Notes: generated by a model from the sequence alone, not told the origin. Counted from the stretch's first letter, positions 33,641 through 43,490 are shown. The stretch is 64,000 nt of DNA from JAUASW01 sp036880965 (GCF_036880965.1 NZ_JBAJMV010000002.1:823218-887217), one strand, 5' to 3'. Numbers and translations: made by a program.

Positions 33641-35638
33641 ATGGGAACCTCCGCGCTCTTGTCCCTGGGCATGCGGGCGATGTTCGCCAACCAGGCGGCG
33701 CTCACCACCATCGGCCAGAACATCGCCAATGCGAACACGCCCGGCTATTCGCGCCAGCAGGTCACGCTGACCACGCCGGAAGGCCAGTTCACCGGCTCGG
33801 GCTTCTTCGGCAAGGGCGTCAACGTCGAGACGGTCACGCGCTCGTACAACGCCTTCCTGACCAAGGACGCCGCCGCCGCCAAGTCGCAGGCCTTCATGGA
33901 CTCGACCCGGCTGACCAATCTGCAGCAGCTGGAGAAGCTCTTTCCCCCGGGCGACCAGGGCCTGGGCGCCGCCGCCAACCAGTTCCTCAATGCCATGGTC
34001 GACGTGGCCAGCCGCCCGAGCGACCCCTCGGCCCGCCAGGTGGTGCTGGGCCGCGCCCAGGAACTGGCCTCGCGCTACAGCAGCACCGGCCAGCAACTGG
34101 CCGATCTGCAGTCGGGCATCGTCAGCGACCTGCGCGCCAATATCAATGTGGTCAACCAGCTGGCCAAGCAGATTGGTGCGGCCAACGACCAGATCGCCCG
34201 CACCACCGGCTCCGGCCACACCTCGAACGACCTGCTGGACCAACGCGATCAATTGATCTCGCGACTGAGCGAGTACGTCGCTGTCACCACCCTGCCCTCA
34301 GAAGACGGCACCATGGGCGTCTTCATCGGCGGTGGCCAGCGCCTGGTGCTCGGTTCGATTTCCCAGGAGCTGGGCCTGCAGCCCGACACCTATGACGGCA
34401 CGCGAGTGCAATTGAGCATCACCGAGTCCAACGGCAGCCGCAAGCTCGACGAGAGCGTGCTGACCGGTGGTTCGATCACCTCGCTGCTGCGCTACCAGAA
34501 CCAGGACTTGCAGGACGCCCGCAACCTCGTGGGCCAGCTGGCCGTGGGCTTTGCCAAGCGCGTCAACGATCAGCAGGCGCTGGGCCTGGACCAGTCGACG
34601 CCACCGGGCTCGGGCTCGCCGATCTTCAGCTATGCCGACCCGGTGACCTTGCCCGCATCGACCAATGCGCGCAACCCGGACGGCACCTACCAGTCGATGC
34701 TGACCGTCAGCGTTGTCGACGCCACTCGCCTGCGTCCCGAAAGCTATGTGTTCAAGGCCGACCCGAGCGGCGTGCCTGACCAGTATCTGATGACGACCCG
34801 CCCGGGCGGCGTCACCGTCGCGCTCAGTGCCACGCAGATCGAAGCTCAGTACGGTTTCAGGGTCACTGCCAGCGGCTTGCCGATGACGGCCGACGACAGC
34901 TTCCTGGTCGAACCGCTGGCCCAGGCTGCGGTGACGATGAAGCGGGCCCTCGACAGCACCAATGGCATCGCGGCTGCCGCGCCGATCACCGCGGTGACCA
35001 ATGTCGACAACACCGGCACGGCCACGGTCGAGTCGCTCTATGTCGTCAACAGCAAGTACGACGCCACCAAGCAGCCGATGACGGTGCTGTTCGGCGCGGT
35101 CGATCCTGCGGACGCCAGCGTCAACTACACGATCACCATGGCCGATGGTTCGGTGCTGCCCGGCAAGTGGCGACCCGGCTCCAAGATCGGCAACGAGCCC
35201 GCATCGGGCATCGACCTCGGCTTCGAGCTGCGCCTGAACGGCGTGCCTCGCGAGAACGACGTGATCACCACGGGCATCACGCAGTTCCCGGGCAGCAACA
35301 ACGCCAATGCCAAGGCCTTCCTGAACATCCAGACCGAGACCTTCATCGGACGCACGCCCCAGCCCGATGGCAGCGTGCGCGCCGGCAGCACACCCTCGGA
35401 CGCCTACGCCACGGCGATGACCGACATCGCCTCCCGGGTGCAGGGTGCGCAATACCTCAGCAATGTCTCGACCAGCGTGGCCAGCAGCGCTGAAGCCACG
35501 CGCGCCGGCCAGGCCGGCGTCAATATCGACGAGGAAGCCGCGCGACTGATGCAGTACCAGCAGGGCTACCAGGCCGCGGCCAAGGTGCTGCAGACGGCCC
35601 AGACCATCTTTGACGAACTGCTCAAGCTCGGCGGCTGA
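33641..35638 (+). CDS. flgK: Flagellar hook-filament junction protein FlgK (HAP1)
   Basis: A 665-aa junction protein, longer than E. coli FlgK (547 aa) because of an enlarged central region. The N-terminal D0 motif is GQNIANANTPGYSRQQVTL. The C-terminal motif is VNIDEEAARLMQYQQGYQAA followed by AKVLQTAQTIFDELLKL. FlgN is its expected chaperone. AAGGAAAGGGG lies before the ATG. flgL follows by 14 bp. Confidence 0.95.
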   Translation: MGTSALLSLGMRAMFANQAALTTIGQNIANANTPGYSRQQVTLTTPEGQFTGSGFFGKGVNVETVTRSYNAFLTKDAAAAKSQAFMDSTRLTNLQQLEKLFPPGDQGLGAAANQFLNAMVDVASRPSDPSARQVVLGRAQELASRYSSTGQQLADLQSGIVSDLRANINVVNQLAKQIGAANDQIARTTGSGHTSNDLLDQRDQLISRLSEYVAVTTLPSEDGTMGVFIGGGQRLVLGSISQELGLQPDTYDGTRVQLSITESNGSRKLDESVLTGGSITSLLRYQNQDLQDARNLVGQLAVGFAKRVNDQQALGLDQSTPPGSGSPIFSYADPVTLPASTNARNPDGTYQSMLTVSVVDATRLRPESYVFKADPSGVPDQYLMTTRPGGVTVALSATQIEAQYGFRVTASGLPMTADDSFLVEPLAQAAVTMKRALDSTNGIAAAAPITAVTNVDNTGTATVESLYVVNSKYDATKQPMTVLFGAVDPADASVNYTITMADGSVLPGKWRPGSKIGNEPASGIDLGFELRLNGVPRENDVITTGITQFPGSNNANAKAFLNIQTETFIGRTPQPDGSVRAGSTPSDAYATAMTDIASRVQGAQYLSNVSTSVASSAEATRAGQAGVNIDEEAARLMQYQQGYQAAAKVLQTAQTIFDELLKLGG

Positions 35639-35652
35639 GGAAGGAAGACATC

Positions 35653-36861
35653 ATGAGAATCAGCACCGCCAACATGTTTGACGCGAGCATTGCCAACCTG
35701 CAGCAACGCCAGGAAAGCATGTCGATCGCGCAGCAGAGGCTGACCTCGGGCAAGCGCGTGCTGCTGGCCAGCGACGACCCAACCGGCGCCGCGCGTGCAG
35801 AGCGCGCCATGGCGGCGATCGGCCGTGTGGACGCCAACCAGCGCGCCCTGGAAGCCAGCCGCAACGGCATGACGCTCAGTGAAGCAGCCCTGGGGGACGC
35901 CACCGAGCTCTTGCAACAGGCCCGGGAGACCATGCTCGCCGCCGGCAACTTCAGCTACACCGATGCCGAGCGCCAAGGCCTCGCGAACAAGCTCAAGGGC
36001 CTGCGCTCGCAGCTCCTGGGCATTGCCAACCGGCCCGATGGCGCGGGCGGCTTTCTGTTTTCGGGCCAGGGCTCGGCCAGCCCGCCGTTTGTCGACCAGG
36101 CCGGTGGCGTGCGCTTCAACGGCACCCCCGGTTCGGTGCAGACCGGCAACTTCGACAACTTCCCGCTCACGGTGGACGGCCGCCGCACCTGGGAGCAGGC
36201 CCGCACCGGCAACGGCACCTTCGAGACCGAGCCGATGCCCAACCTGACGACCGGTGCCGCACCCAAGGGCTGGATCGATTCCGGCCGCGTGACCGACGCC
36301 ACCCTGCTGACCGGCCACGGCTACCAGGTCCAGATCACCGGCGACCACCCGGCCGCCACCTACAACGTCGTGGACGTGACGCTGGGTGCCAGCGTCGCCA
36401 GCGGTCCCTATCTGCCTGGCCAGAGCCTCACCTTCGACGGCATCGCCGTGTCGCTCTCGGGCAGCGTGGTGGACGGCGACCAGTTCGAGATCCGGCCCTC
36501 GACCAGCGACCTGAAGCTCTTCGACGTGCTCGATCGGGCGATCAGCGAACTGTTCACCGGCTCGCGCAGCAATATCGAGATCACCCAGAGCAACTCGGGG
36601 CGGCTGCGCGACCTCGACTCGCTGATCAGCAACATGCAGAACGTGCGCAGCCAGGTCGGCGAACAGCTGAACAACCTGGACGGCACGGAAGGCCGCATGG
36701 CCGCGCTCAAGCAGTACAACCAGTCCGAACGCTCCTCGGCCGAGGACCTGGACATGATCCAGGGCATCTCGGATTTCCAGAACCAGCAAAGCGGCTACGA
36801 CGCAGCGCTGAAGACCTATGCGACCGTACAGCGCATGACGCTGTTCGACTACATCCGCTGA
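35653..36861 (+). CDS. flgL: Flagellar hook-filament junction protein FlgL (HAP3)
   Basis: A 402-aa flagellin-like junction protein. The N-terminal MRISTANMFDASIANLQQRQ and RLTSGKRVLLASDDPTGAARA match FlgL. The C-terminal helices end in YDAALKTYATVQRMTLFDYI. It caps the cluster; 99 bp separate it from the next gene. Confidence 0.95.
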   Translation: MRISTANMFDASIANLQQRQESMSIAQQRLTSGKRVLLASDDPTGAARAERAMAAIGRVDANQRALEASRNGMTLSEAALGDATELLQQARETMLAAGNFSYTDAERQGLANKLKGLRSQLLGIANRPDGAGGFLFSGQGSASPPFVDQAGGVRFNGTPGSVQTGNFDNFPLTVDGRRTWEQARTGNGTFETEPMPNLTTGAAPKGWIDSGRVTDATLLTGHGYQVQITGDHPAATYNVVDVTLGASVASGPYLPGQSLTFDGIAVSLSGSVVDGDQFEIRPSTSDLKLFDVLDRAISELFTGSRSNIEITQSNSGRLRDLDSLISNMQNVRSQVGEQLNNLDGTEGRMAALKQYNQSERSSAEDLDMIQGISDFQNQQSGYDAALKTYATVQRMTLFDYIR

Positions 36862-36918
36862 AGTTCCACCCGGCGTTGCATTTGGCTGCCACTCTTGTGC
36901 TGCGCCCGCTGAGGCCTT

Positions 36919-36950
36919 AGGTAAACTCGGCTGCGGCCCAATGTTTACCT
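36919..36950. promoter_or_regulatory. Inverted repeat before the HDOD gene
   Basis: AGGTAAAC and GTTTACCT form a perfect 8-bp inverted repeat with a 16-bp spacer. It ends 10 bp before the ATG at 36961, so it could be an operator or an RNA hairpin next to the ribosome site. Confidence 0.45.
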
Positions 36951-36960
36951 GAGAAATTCG

Positions 36961-38160
36961 ATGAGCAGCAGCAGTTTCGCAATCTGGGGTTCGGTGGCCC
37001 TGGGCTATGCCCCGATGATTGATCGCCAGCATCAGGTTGTCGCAACCCGGCTGACGGTATTCCCCCTGCGTCCGGACTTGCGCCTGGACGCCGCCGAACT
37101 GATCACGGCCCTGGCCCAAGCCTGGCCCGAAGGCGGCAAGACCGTGGTGCTCAACGCGGTCAGCGAAAGCCTGCTGACCGAGCTCCTGCAGACACCGGCG
37201 CCCAAGAATCTCCTGATCGAGCTGCCCGCCTTCATGGCCAGCGACCCGGCCCATGCTGCGGCACTGGCCGGGGTGCGTGCCCGCGGTGGCAAGCTGGTCT
37301 TGAAGGGCCGGCCCCTGCAGCCCATCACCGCGGAGCTGCAGGCCTGCTTCAACCATTCGCTGCTCGATCTCGACGATGAACGCGGCGGCGATGGCACCCC
37401 GCCCTGGCCTGGCATTCCCAAGCTGGTGTCCGGCGTGCGCAGCGATGCCGACATCCTGGAGGTCTTCAAGCGCAATGCCGCCGCCGTGCTCGGCTGGCCG
37501 ATGCAAGGCCCGTACGAGCCGCCGGCCGGCGCGCCGGCCAAGGTGGAGATGCACAGCGACCTGCAGATCATCGTGCAACTGATGGCCCAGCTCGACCAGG
37601 GCGAAGACAGCGACAAGCTCGAGCGCACGCTGCAGCGCGACCCGACGCTGGCCTTCAAGCTGCTGCGCTACATGAACTCCGCCGCCTTCGGCCTGCCGGT
37701 CGAGGTCAGCTCCTTCAAGCACGCGATCATGCTGCTCGGCTACGCACGCCTGAAGCGCTGGCTGGCCCTTCTGCTGGCGACAGCGAGCAAGGACCACAGC
37801 ATGCGTCCCATCATGTTCGGCGCCTTGCGCCGAGGCCTGATCATGGAAGAGCTGGCCCGGGGCATGGACGAGTCCGACATGCGCGACGAGATGTTCATCT
37901 GCGGCCTGTTCTCCTTCCTCGACCACATGCTCAAGCAGCCCTTCGCCAAGCTGCTCGAAGCCATCCCCATGCCTGAACGCGTGCGCCAGGCGCTGGTCGA
38001 TGAAAGCGGCCCGTACCAGCCCTATCTGGAGCTGGTGAAGGCCATTGAGCATGAGTCGGCCTTCGACTTTCGCAGTGCCGCCGACCAGCTGATGCTCGGT
38101 GCCCAGGAAATCAATGACGGCGTGATGCGCGCACTGGCCAAGGCCTCCCAACTCGAATGA
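36961..38160 (+). CDS. HDOD-domain signalling protein with degenerate EAL-like N terminus (YuxH type)
   Basis: A 399-aa protein. The N-terminal part (about 10-185) resembles the EAL barrel of YuxH-like proteins (FAIWGSVALGYAPMIDRQHQ, ELPAFMASDPAHAAAL) but has no ExL or metal-binding acidic motifs, so it should not cleave c-di-GMP. The HDOD domain (about 195-370; ERTLQRDPTLAFKLLRYMNS, GYARLKRWLALLLAT) lacks the catalytic HD residues of phosphohydrolases. A signalling scaffold is likely. It is 13 bp upstream of the multi-PAS kinase and probably co-transcribed. No clear sigma-28 site was found upstream. Confidence 0.85.
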   Translation: MSSSSFAIWGSVALGYAPMIDRQHQVVATRLTVFPLRPDLRLDAAELITALAQAWPEGGKTVVLNAVSESLLTELLQTPAPKNLLIELPAFMASDPAHAAALAGVRARGGKLVLKGRPLQPITAELQACFNHSLLDLDDERGGDGTPPWPGIPKLVSGVRSDADILEVFKRNAAAVLGWPMQGPYEPPAGAPAKVEMHSDLQIIVQLMAQLDQGEDSDKLERTLQRDPTLAFKLLRYMNSAAFGLPVEVSSFKHAIMLLGYARLKRWLALLLATASKDHSMRPIMFGALRRGLIMEELARGMDESDMRDEMFICGLFSFLDHMLKQPFAKLLEAIPMPERVRQALVDESGPYQPYLELVKAIEHESAFDFRSAADQLMLGAQEINDGVMRALAKASQLE

Positions 38161-38173
38161 GCACCGGGCGCCA

Positions 38174-41149
38174 ATGCCCTCGCAACTGACCCTGCTGCCT
38201 CAAGATCCGACCGCCCTGCGCAGCCTCATGGCCGCGGCCGTCGAGCCCATGCTGCTGCTGGACGCCTCGCTGCAGGTGCTGGAGGCCAACGAGGCAGCGG
38301 TCCTGCAATTGGAGCTGCAGGTCGGCGACGAACTGCACGGCCTGCTCACCGCCACCGGAACCAAGCTGCTGGACTGGCTGCGACTGGCGGTCCAGGCCCA
38401 TGCTGAAGGCCGGCGGATGCCGGCGGCACCCTCGGTACAGCTGCGCAACGGCAGCTGCGCCCATGTCAGCCTGGCGAGCCAGGAGCCGCAGCCCGGCGAC
38501 CCGGCGAGATGGCTCTTGCAAGCCCAGCCGGAAGTGGCCCGGCCCCGCAAGGCGCGCAAGCCAGCAGTCAAGCCGATGGCGCCTCAGCATGCCGAACCTG
38601 CGCTGGAGTCCAGCCGCGAGCAGGCCGAGCGCGCCTACGACGAAATCGATCAATGGCTGGCGCTGAGCCCGCAGCCGATGGTGCTGTTCGAAGCCGGCGG
38701 CCTGCTCTTGCGCTGCAACGCCAGCTTCGCAGCGCTGATGCCGGGCTCGCCCAGCACCCTGCACGAAACACCCGCCGCCATCCAGAATCTCCTGGGCTGG
38801 CAACGCGGCCGCATGCTGCCGGCCCTGCAGGGAACGCAGGCCTTGCAGACGCAGGCCAGCCTGGTCGACACCAGCGGCCGCACGCGCTGGCTGCAGGCGC
38901 AGGTGCAGCGCCAGGCCGGCACCGCACAGCGCTACATGGCCGTGCTGCTGGACCGCACGGCCGAACAGGAGCGCGACCTGGCCCATCAGCAGCTCGATGC
39001 CCTGATGGACACCGCCGGCGTCGGCCTGGCTACCTTCCAGCAGGATGCCGGCTGGCTGCGGCCGCGCACGTCCGCCAAGGACAGCAGCGGCGGTAGCAGC
39101 CATCCGCTGGCCGGCCTGCAGGGCGTGGGCCGCGACATCGTCGAGCCCGAATCGCTGCCCGAATTCGAGAAGCTGCAACAGGCCTTGAAGAAGGGCGAGC
39201 GGCTGGAGGTCGAGTATGCCGTTCGCCACCCGGAGCTCGGGCAGCGCTGGCTGCTGACCCGCGTCGAGCCTGGCGCCCTGGCCTCGGGTCAGCAGACGCT
39301 GTCGGTGGTGACGCTGGACGTGACGGCGCGCCACCAGGCGCAGACACGCAACGAGCAACTGCTGCGCGAGCTGACCACCATCATGGACAGCTCGGGCCTG
39401 GGCATGGCCTATCTGCGCGGCGAGCGCCTGGTGCGCTGCAATCCCGGCTTTGCCCAGATGCTGGACCTGCAGCCGCGCGCTGCCAGCGCCGGCACGCCGG
39501 TGGCCGAGTTGTTCGCCGGCCTGCCGACGCTGGGCCGCGAGCTGACGGCCGCCCTGCCCTCGCTCGACCCGCAGGAGGCCTTCGAGGCCGAGTTCCAGCC
39601 CACGGGCGAATCGCAGCGCTGGCTGGCGCTGAGCCTGCGCCGCGTGCGGCCGGCCCTCGGCCATGAACCGAGCGAGCCCGAGACGATTGTGGTGATCAGC
39701 GACATCAGCCGCCTGAAAACCCAGCAGACGCAGCTGCAGGCGCTCCTGCAGGAGCGCGAACTGGCACTGGAGCGCGAGCGCGCGGTGCTCGATTCGGTGC
39801 AGGCCGGCATCGTCACCGTGGGCAGCACGGGCATCGAATGGATGAACCGCTCGGCCCGCCGCATGTTCGGTGGCGACCTGGTCAATTTCGCCGGCGCACC
39901 GATCAGCGTGGTGGCCACCAGCGACCCGATGCATCCCTTCCGCCGCAGCAGCTGGCTTGAGCAACTGGCGGAAGGCGAGGCCGAGAACTTCGAATGCCAA
40001 TTGCAGGCGCGCGACGGCCGGGTGTTCTGGGTATTCGGCAATGTGGTGAGCACCGGCCAAGGCACGCAGGGTCGGCAGCTCACCTATGCGCTGCTGGATG
40101 TCGAGCGGCGCCGCCAGGCCGAGGCGCAAACGCTGCAGGCCCAGGCCTCGCTGCGCCGCATCATCGAGACGGCGCCGCTGGCGATCGGCCTCTTCGATGC
40201 CGGCACGCTGCGCATCGAACAGATCAACCAGGCCGCGGCCGCGCTGGCCGGCCGGCCCGAAGCCGAGCTGCTGGGCTGCTCGCCAGAGGAGCTGTTCGGG
40301 CCCGAGCGCGGCGGCCACATTCGCGCCGACATGCTGGCAGCGCGCAGCTCGGGCGAGGTGACCCAGCGCGACTACGAGCTCTCGCTGCACGGCGAGATGC
40401 GCATCTGGGACGCCCGCTACACGCATCTCGTGGATCTGAGCGACGGCAGCCCGGAGCAGTTGCTGCTGGTTGCCAGCGACGTGACCTCGCAGCGCGCCGC
40501 CGAGGCCGCGCGCCTGGAAGCAGCCATCGCGCAGCGCGAACTGCTGGTGCGCGAGGTACACCATCGCATCAAGAACAATCTGCAAGGCGTGGCCGGGCTC
40601 CTGCAACAGATCGCGGCGCGGCGCCCCGAGGTGGCGGGCGTCATCAACGAAGCGGTGGGCCAGGTCCAGGCCATCGCCCAGGTCTATGGGCTGCAGGTCG
40701 GCAGCACCGGGCCTTTGCGGCTGCGCCGCGTGGTGGAGTCGATCACCGGTTCGGTGCAACGAACGTTTGGCAGGGTCATCCACCTGGCCGTGACCGGCCC
40801 GCAGGCCGAGCAGGTGCATCAATGGTCGCTGCCCGAGGCCGAGTCGATTCCGATTGCTCTGTCGCTCAATGAACTGCTGACCAATGCGGTCAAGCATGGC
40901 CCGGCCGATGGCCTGCATTGCACGGTGGTTTGCGAGGCCGACCATGTGTTGATCGAGATTCGCAACCGGGGCTCGCTGCCGCCCGGATTCGATCTCGCAC
41001 AGCTGCGCGGCGGCGTCTCGGGCCTGGGCCTGGTGCGCGCCTTGCTGCCGCGGCGCAGCGCCCGGCTGAGCCTGGAACAGCAGGGTGAGGAAGTGGTCTG
41101 CCAGGTCGAGCTGCGCCCGCCGGGCCTGAGCTTCCTGCTTCCCCTATGA
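38174..41149 (+). CDS. Multi-PAS sensor histidine kinase, HisKA_2 class
   Basis: A 991-aa protein with no membrane segment, so a cytosolic sensor. At least four or five PAS-like repeats lie between about residues 20 and 780 (for example MVLFEAGGLLLRCNASFAAL and ERAVLDSVQAGIVTVGSTGI). The dimerisation domain is HisKA_2, with REVHHRIKNNLQGVAGLL and His796/His797. The ATPase domain has LNELLTNAVKHG and a GVSGLGLVRALLP glycine box. HisKA_2 kinases often pair with ANTAR regulators, and one follows 25 bp downstream. The ligand is unknown. Confidence 0.88.
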   Translation: MPSQLTLLPQDPTALRSLMAAAVEPMLLLDASLQVLEANEAAVLQLELQVGDELHGLLTATGTKLLDWLRLAVQAHAEGRRMPAAPSVQLRNGSCAHVSLASQEPQPGDPARWLLQAQPEVARPRKARKPAVKPMAPQHAEPALESSREQAERAYDEIDQWLALSPQPMVLFEAGGLLLRCNASFAALMPGSPSTLHETPAAIQNLLGWQRGRMLPALQGTQALQTQASLVDTSGRTRWLQAQVQRQAGTAQRYMAVLLDRTAEQERDLAHQQLDALMDTAGVGLATFQQDAGWLRPRTSAKDSSGGSSHPLAGLQGVGRDIVEPESLPEFEKLQQALKKGERLEVEYAVRHPELGQRWLLTRVEPGALASGQQTLSVVTLDVTARHQAQTRNEQLLRELTTIMDSSGLGMAYLRGERLVRCNPGFAQMLDLQPRAASAGTPVAELFAGLPTLGRELTAALPSLDPQEAFEAEFQPTGESQRWLALSLRRVRPALGHEPSEPETIVVISDISRLKTQQTQLQALLQERELALERERAVLDSVQAGIVTVGSTGIEWMNRSARRMFGGDLVNFAGAPISVVATSDPMHPFRRSSWLEQLAEGEAENFECQLQARDGRVFWVFGNVVSTGQGTQGRQLTYALLDVERRRQAEAQTLQAQASLRRIIETAPLAIGLFDAGTLRIEQINQAAAALAGRPEAELLGCSPEELFGPERGGHIRADMLAARSSGEVTQRDYELSLHGEMRIWDARYTHLVDLSDGSPEQLLLVASDVTSQRAAEAARLEAAIAQRELLVREVHHRIKNNLQGVAGLLQQIAARRPEVAGVINEAVGQVQAIAQVYGLQVGSTGPLRLRRVVESITGSVQRTFGRVIHLAVTGPQAEQVHQWSLPEAESIPIALSLNELLTNAVKHGPADGLHCTVVCEADHVLIEIRNRGSLPPGFDLAQLRGGVSGLGLVRALLPRRSARLSLEQQGEEVVCQVELRPPGLSFLLPL

Positions 41150-41174
41150 TTCCAGAGAGAAAAGGACCGCAACG

Positions 41175-41762
41175 GTGACAAGCAAGGGCAAGATTCTGGT
41201 GGTGGACGACGACCGGCTGGTGCTGGCGACGGTGGTCCATGGCCTGTCGCAAGCCGGCTACGAGGTGATCGACGCCGACAACGGCGACGATGCCATCCTG
41301 CTGGCGCGCGAGCACCGCCCCGAGCTGGCGCTGCTGGACATCCGCATGGAAGGCATGTCGGGCTTCGACGTGGCCGAGTACCTGCGCCAGTCCTTGCAGA
41401 CACCCTTCATGTTCCTGTCGGCCTTTGCCGACGAAGCGACGCTCACCCAGGTCAAGGAACTCGGCGCCGTGGCCTATCTGGTCAAGCCGCTGGACATCCA
41501 CCAGATCGTGCCGGCCGTCGAGTCCGCGTTTGCCAACATCAAGGCCGGCAGCAACACGCCGCGTCCGGCTGCAGCGCCGACAGACAGCAGGGAAATCATC
41601 GCGACGGCCCTCGGCGTCCTGATGCACCGCTATTCGCTCTCGCGCCAGGAAGCGCGCACGCAACTTCAGGCCCTGGCAGAGAGCGAGCAGCGTTCACTGG
41701 ACGATCAGGCCCAGCGCCTCGTCGAGGCGGTGGAGCTGCTGGCGGCTAGTCGGCCAGCGTGA
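41175..41762 (+). CDS. Response regulator with ANTAR RNA-binding domain
   Basis: A 195-aa regulator starting at GTG with AAAGGA 10 bases upstream. The receiver domain (5-125) has DDD at 11-13, phosphoacceptor D55 in LLDIRMEGMSG, and the VKPLD motif. Residues about 135-190 fit an ANTAR domain (IIATALGVLMHRYSLSRQEA then ARTQLQALAE). ANTAR proteins bind paired RNA stem-loops and prevent termination. The target RNA is not evident in the window. It pairs with the HisKA_2 kinase upstream and overlaps the convergent kinase gene by 17 bp. Confidence 0.85.
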   Translation: MTSKGKILVVDDDRLVLATVVHGLSQAGYEVIDADNGDDAILLAREHRPELALLDIRMEGMSGFDVAEYLRQSLQTPFMFLSAFADEATLTQVKELGAVAYLVKPLDIHQIVPAVESAFANIKAGSNTPRPAAAPTDSREIIATALGVLMHRYSLSRQEARTQLQALAESEQRSLDDQAQRLVEAVELLAASRPA

Positions 41763-43365
41763 AGTAGAAGCGCGCGCCGCGCCCCACTTCGGACTCGGCC
41801 CAGATCTCGCCCCCATGGCGGCGCACGATGCGCCGCACCGAGGCCAGGCCCACGCCGGTGCCCTGGAAATCGCTGGCGCTGTGCAGGCGCTGGAACACGC
41901 CGAACAGGCGGTCCGCAAAACGCATGTCGAAGCCAGCGCCGTTGTCGGCCACGACGAAGACGCGCTGGCCCTGGTCGATCACGGTCTCGAAACGCACTTC
42001 GGCCTTCTCACATTTGCCGCTGTACTTCCAGGCATTGCCCAGCAGGTTCTCGAGCACCATGCGCAAGAGAGTCGGGTCGCCGTGCACGCTCATTTCGGGC
42101 GCAATGGTCAGCGCAACCTCGCGCTCAGGCGCGCTGCGGCGCAGGTCCTCGCAGACGAAGCTCGCCACCTGAGACAGGTTGACCGGCTGGCGCGACAGGG
42201 GCTGGCTGGACAAGGCGCTCAGGGACAGCAGCGAATCGATCATGCTGTTCATGCGGGCGGCAGCGCCCATCACGCGGTCGAGGTGGTCGGTGCCGATGCG
42301 GTCCAGCGCGCGGCCGTAGTCCTCTTTCAGGATGCGGCTGAAACCTTCGACCACACGCAGCGGCGCTCGCAGGTCGTGCGAGACCGTGTAGCTGAAGGCC
42401 TCGTGATCGGCCCGCGCGGCCTCGGCTGCCTCCATCGCGGCCTGGCCGGCCAGCGAACCCGCCGGCAGAGGCCACAGCGTGAGCAGCCGCAGGCCCGGGC
42501 TCAGCACCCGCCAGCCGAAGACCCAGTCGCCGACCTGGCCCTCGCCCTTGCGCAGGGCTTCCTTGGCCTGGGCGTCCAGACCGCGTTGCGCGTCGATCCA
42601 GGCGCCACCGCGCACTGCAGACTCACGCTGGCCCAGCCACTCGGTCGCGGCCGAATTCAGGTCGACCAGCCTCGGGGCATCATTCGCTTCAACGAGCAAG
42701 GCCGGGCCGGGCATGGCACGCAGCCAGTCGAGCCGGCTGGGTTGCTGGGCCGGCACCTGGCGTGCCGTGCCGAGGTAGCCGCAGAAGCGGCCACTGGCAT
42801 CGAGGCAGACCTGGGCGCGCAAGAGCCAGCGGCCCGAGAACTGCGCGGCCGCGCCACCGTCGATCTGGCCGGCGACTTCCAGCTCGCCAAACGGCGCCTG
42901 CTCGTCGAGGCGCTGGCGCAGGCTGGCGCCGGAGCTGCCACTGCCGAGTTCGGGCAACTCGAAGCGTTCCCACAGCGACTGCGTGGCCGTGGCACCCACC
43001 CATGAAGAGGCCGGCGCGCCCAGCGGCGCCTGCCAGCGAACGAGATGGTGCTGGGCATCGGTCTGCCATTGCCAATCGGGTTGCAGATGAACGAGTGCCT
43101 GCGCATGGATGCGTGCCTCACGCAAGGCTTCGGCATAGCGCTGGCGTGTCAGGCGCACGCCGACATGCCAGCCCACCGCCGTCATCAGCACCACCAGCAC
43201 ACTGCTGAGCAGCAAGGTCAGCAAGACCTGGCCCTGTTGCGAGCGCTGCGGCTCGGCGAGCACCAGCCAGAGCAGCGCCGCGACTACGGCTATCGACAGC
43301 GCCAAGCCGAAGGCCCACCACGGTGGGCGGCGCAACGCGGCACTGGCATCGCTGAGGCTGTTCAT
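41746..43365 (-). CDS. Membrane sensor histidine kinase (HisKA, bacteriophytochrome-like core)
   Basis: A protein of about 539 aa. Two membrane segments (about 18-37 and 46-66) precede a PAS-like region (about 85-300). The HisKA domain has FSYTVSHDLRAPLRVVEGFS, and the ATPase domain has LENLLGNAWKYSGK, DNGAGFDM and GTGVGLASVRRIVRRHGG. The SHDLRAPLR form is typical of phytochrome-type kinases. The start at 43365 (MNSLSDAS) was chosen; 43374 is possible. No regulator is adjacent in its own direction. The hybrid kinase operon starts divergently 125 bp away. Confidence 0.85.
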   Translation of the reverse strand: MNSLSDASAALRRPPWWAFGLALSIAVVAALLWLVLAEPQRSQQGQVLLTLLLSSVLVVLMTAVGWHVGVRLTRQRYAEALREARIHAQALVHLQPDWQWQTDAQHHLVRWQAPLGAPASSWVGATATQSLWERFELPELGSGSSGASLRQRLDEQAPFGELEVAGQIDGGAAAQFSGRWLLRAQVCLDASGRFCGYLGTARQVPAQQPSRLDWLRAMPGPALLVEANDAPRLVDLNSAATEWLGQRESAVRGGAWIDAQRGLDAQAKEALRKGEGQVGDWVFGWRVLSPGLRLLTLWPLPAGSLAGQAAMEAAEAARADHEAFSYTVSHDLRAPLRVVEGFSRILKEDYGRALDRIGTDHLDRVMGAAARMNSMIDSLLSLSALSSQPLSRQPVNLSQVASFVCEDLRRSAPEREVALTIAPEMSVHGDPTLLRMVLENLLGNAWKYSGKCEKAEVRFETVIDQGQRVFVVADNGAGFDMRFADRLFGVFQRLHSASDFQGTGVGLASVRRIVRRHGGEIWAESEVGRGARFYFTLAD

Positions 43366-43394
43366 CGCGGGCATTGTAGGAGCGCGCGCACTTC

Positions 43395-43421
43395 TCAAGC
43401 CCCTCGGGCACCTGCCGATAA
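43395..43421 (+). promoter_or_regulatory. Near-consensus sigma-28 promoter of the hybrid kinase / c-di-GMP operon
   Basis: TCAAGCCC, 11 bp, GCCGATAA. The -10 is a perfect match to the flagellar sigma-28 consensus and the spacing is exact. It lies 69 bp before the ATG at 43491. The same pattern occurs before motA and flgM. Confidence 0.75.
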
Positions 43422-43490
43422 CCCGAGGAGGCTCGCCCCGGCTAGACTGGGCCATCCTGGCTCATCAATCGCTTGATTCCTCCCCCATCC

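Noticed and set aside
36922..36950. A sigma-28 promoter before the HDOD gene from TAAA
   Set aside because: There is no GCCGATAA-like element at the right spacing; the TAAA belongs to an inverted repeat.
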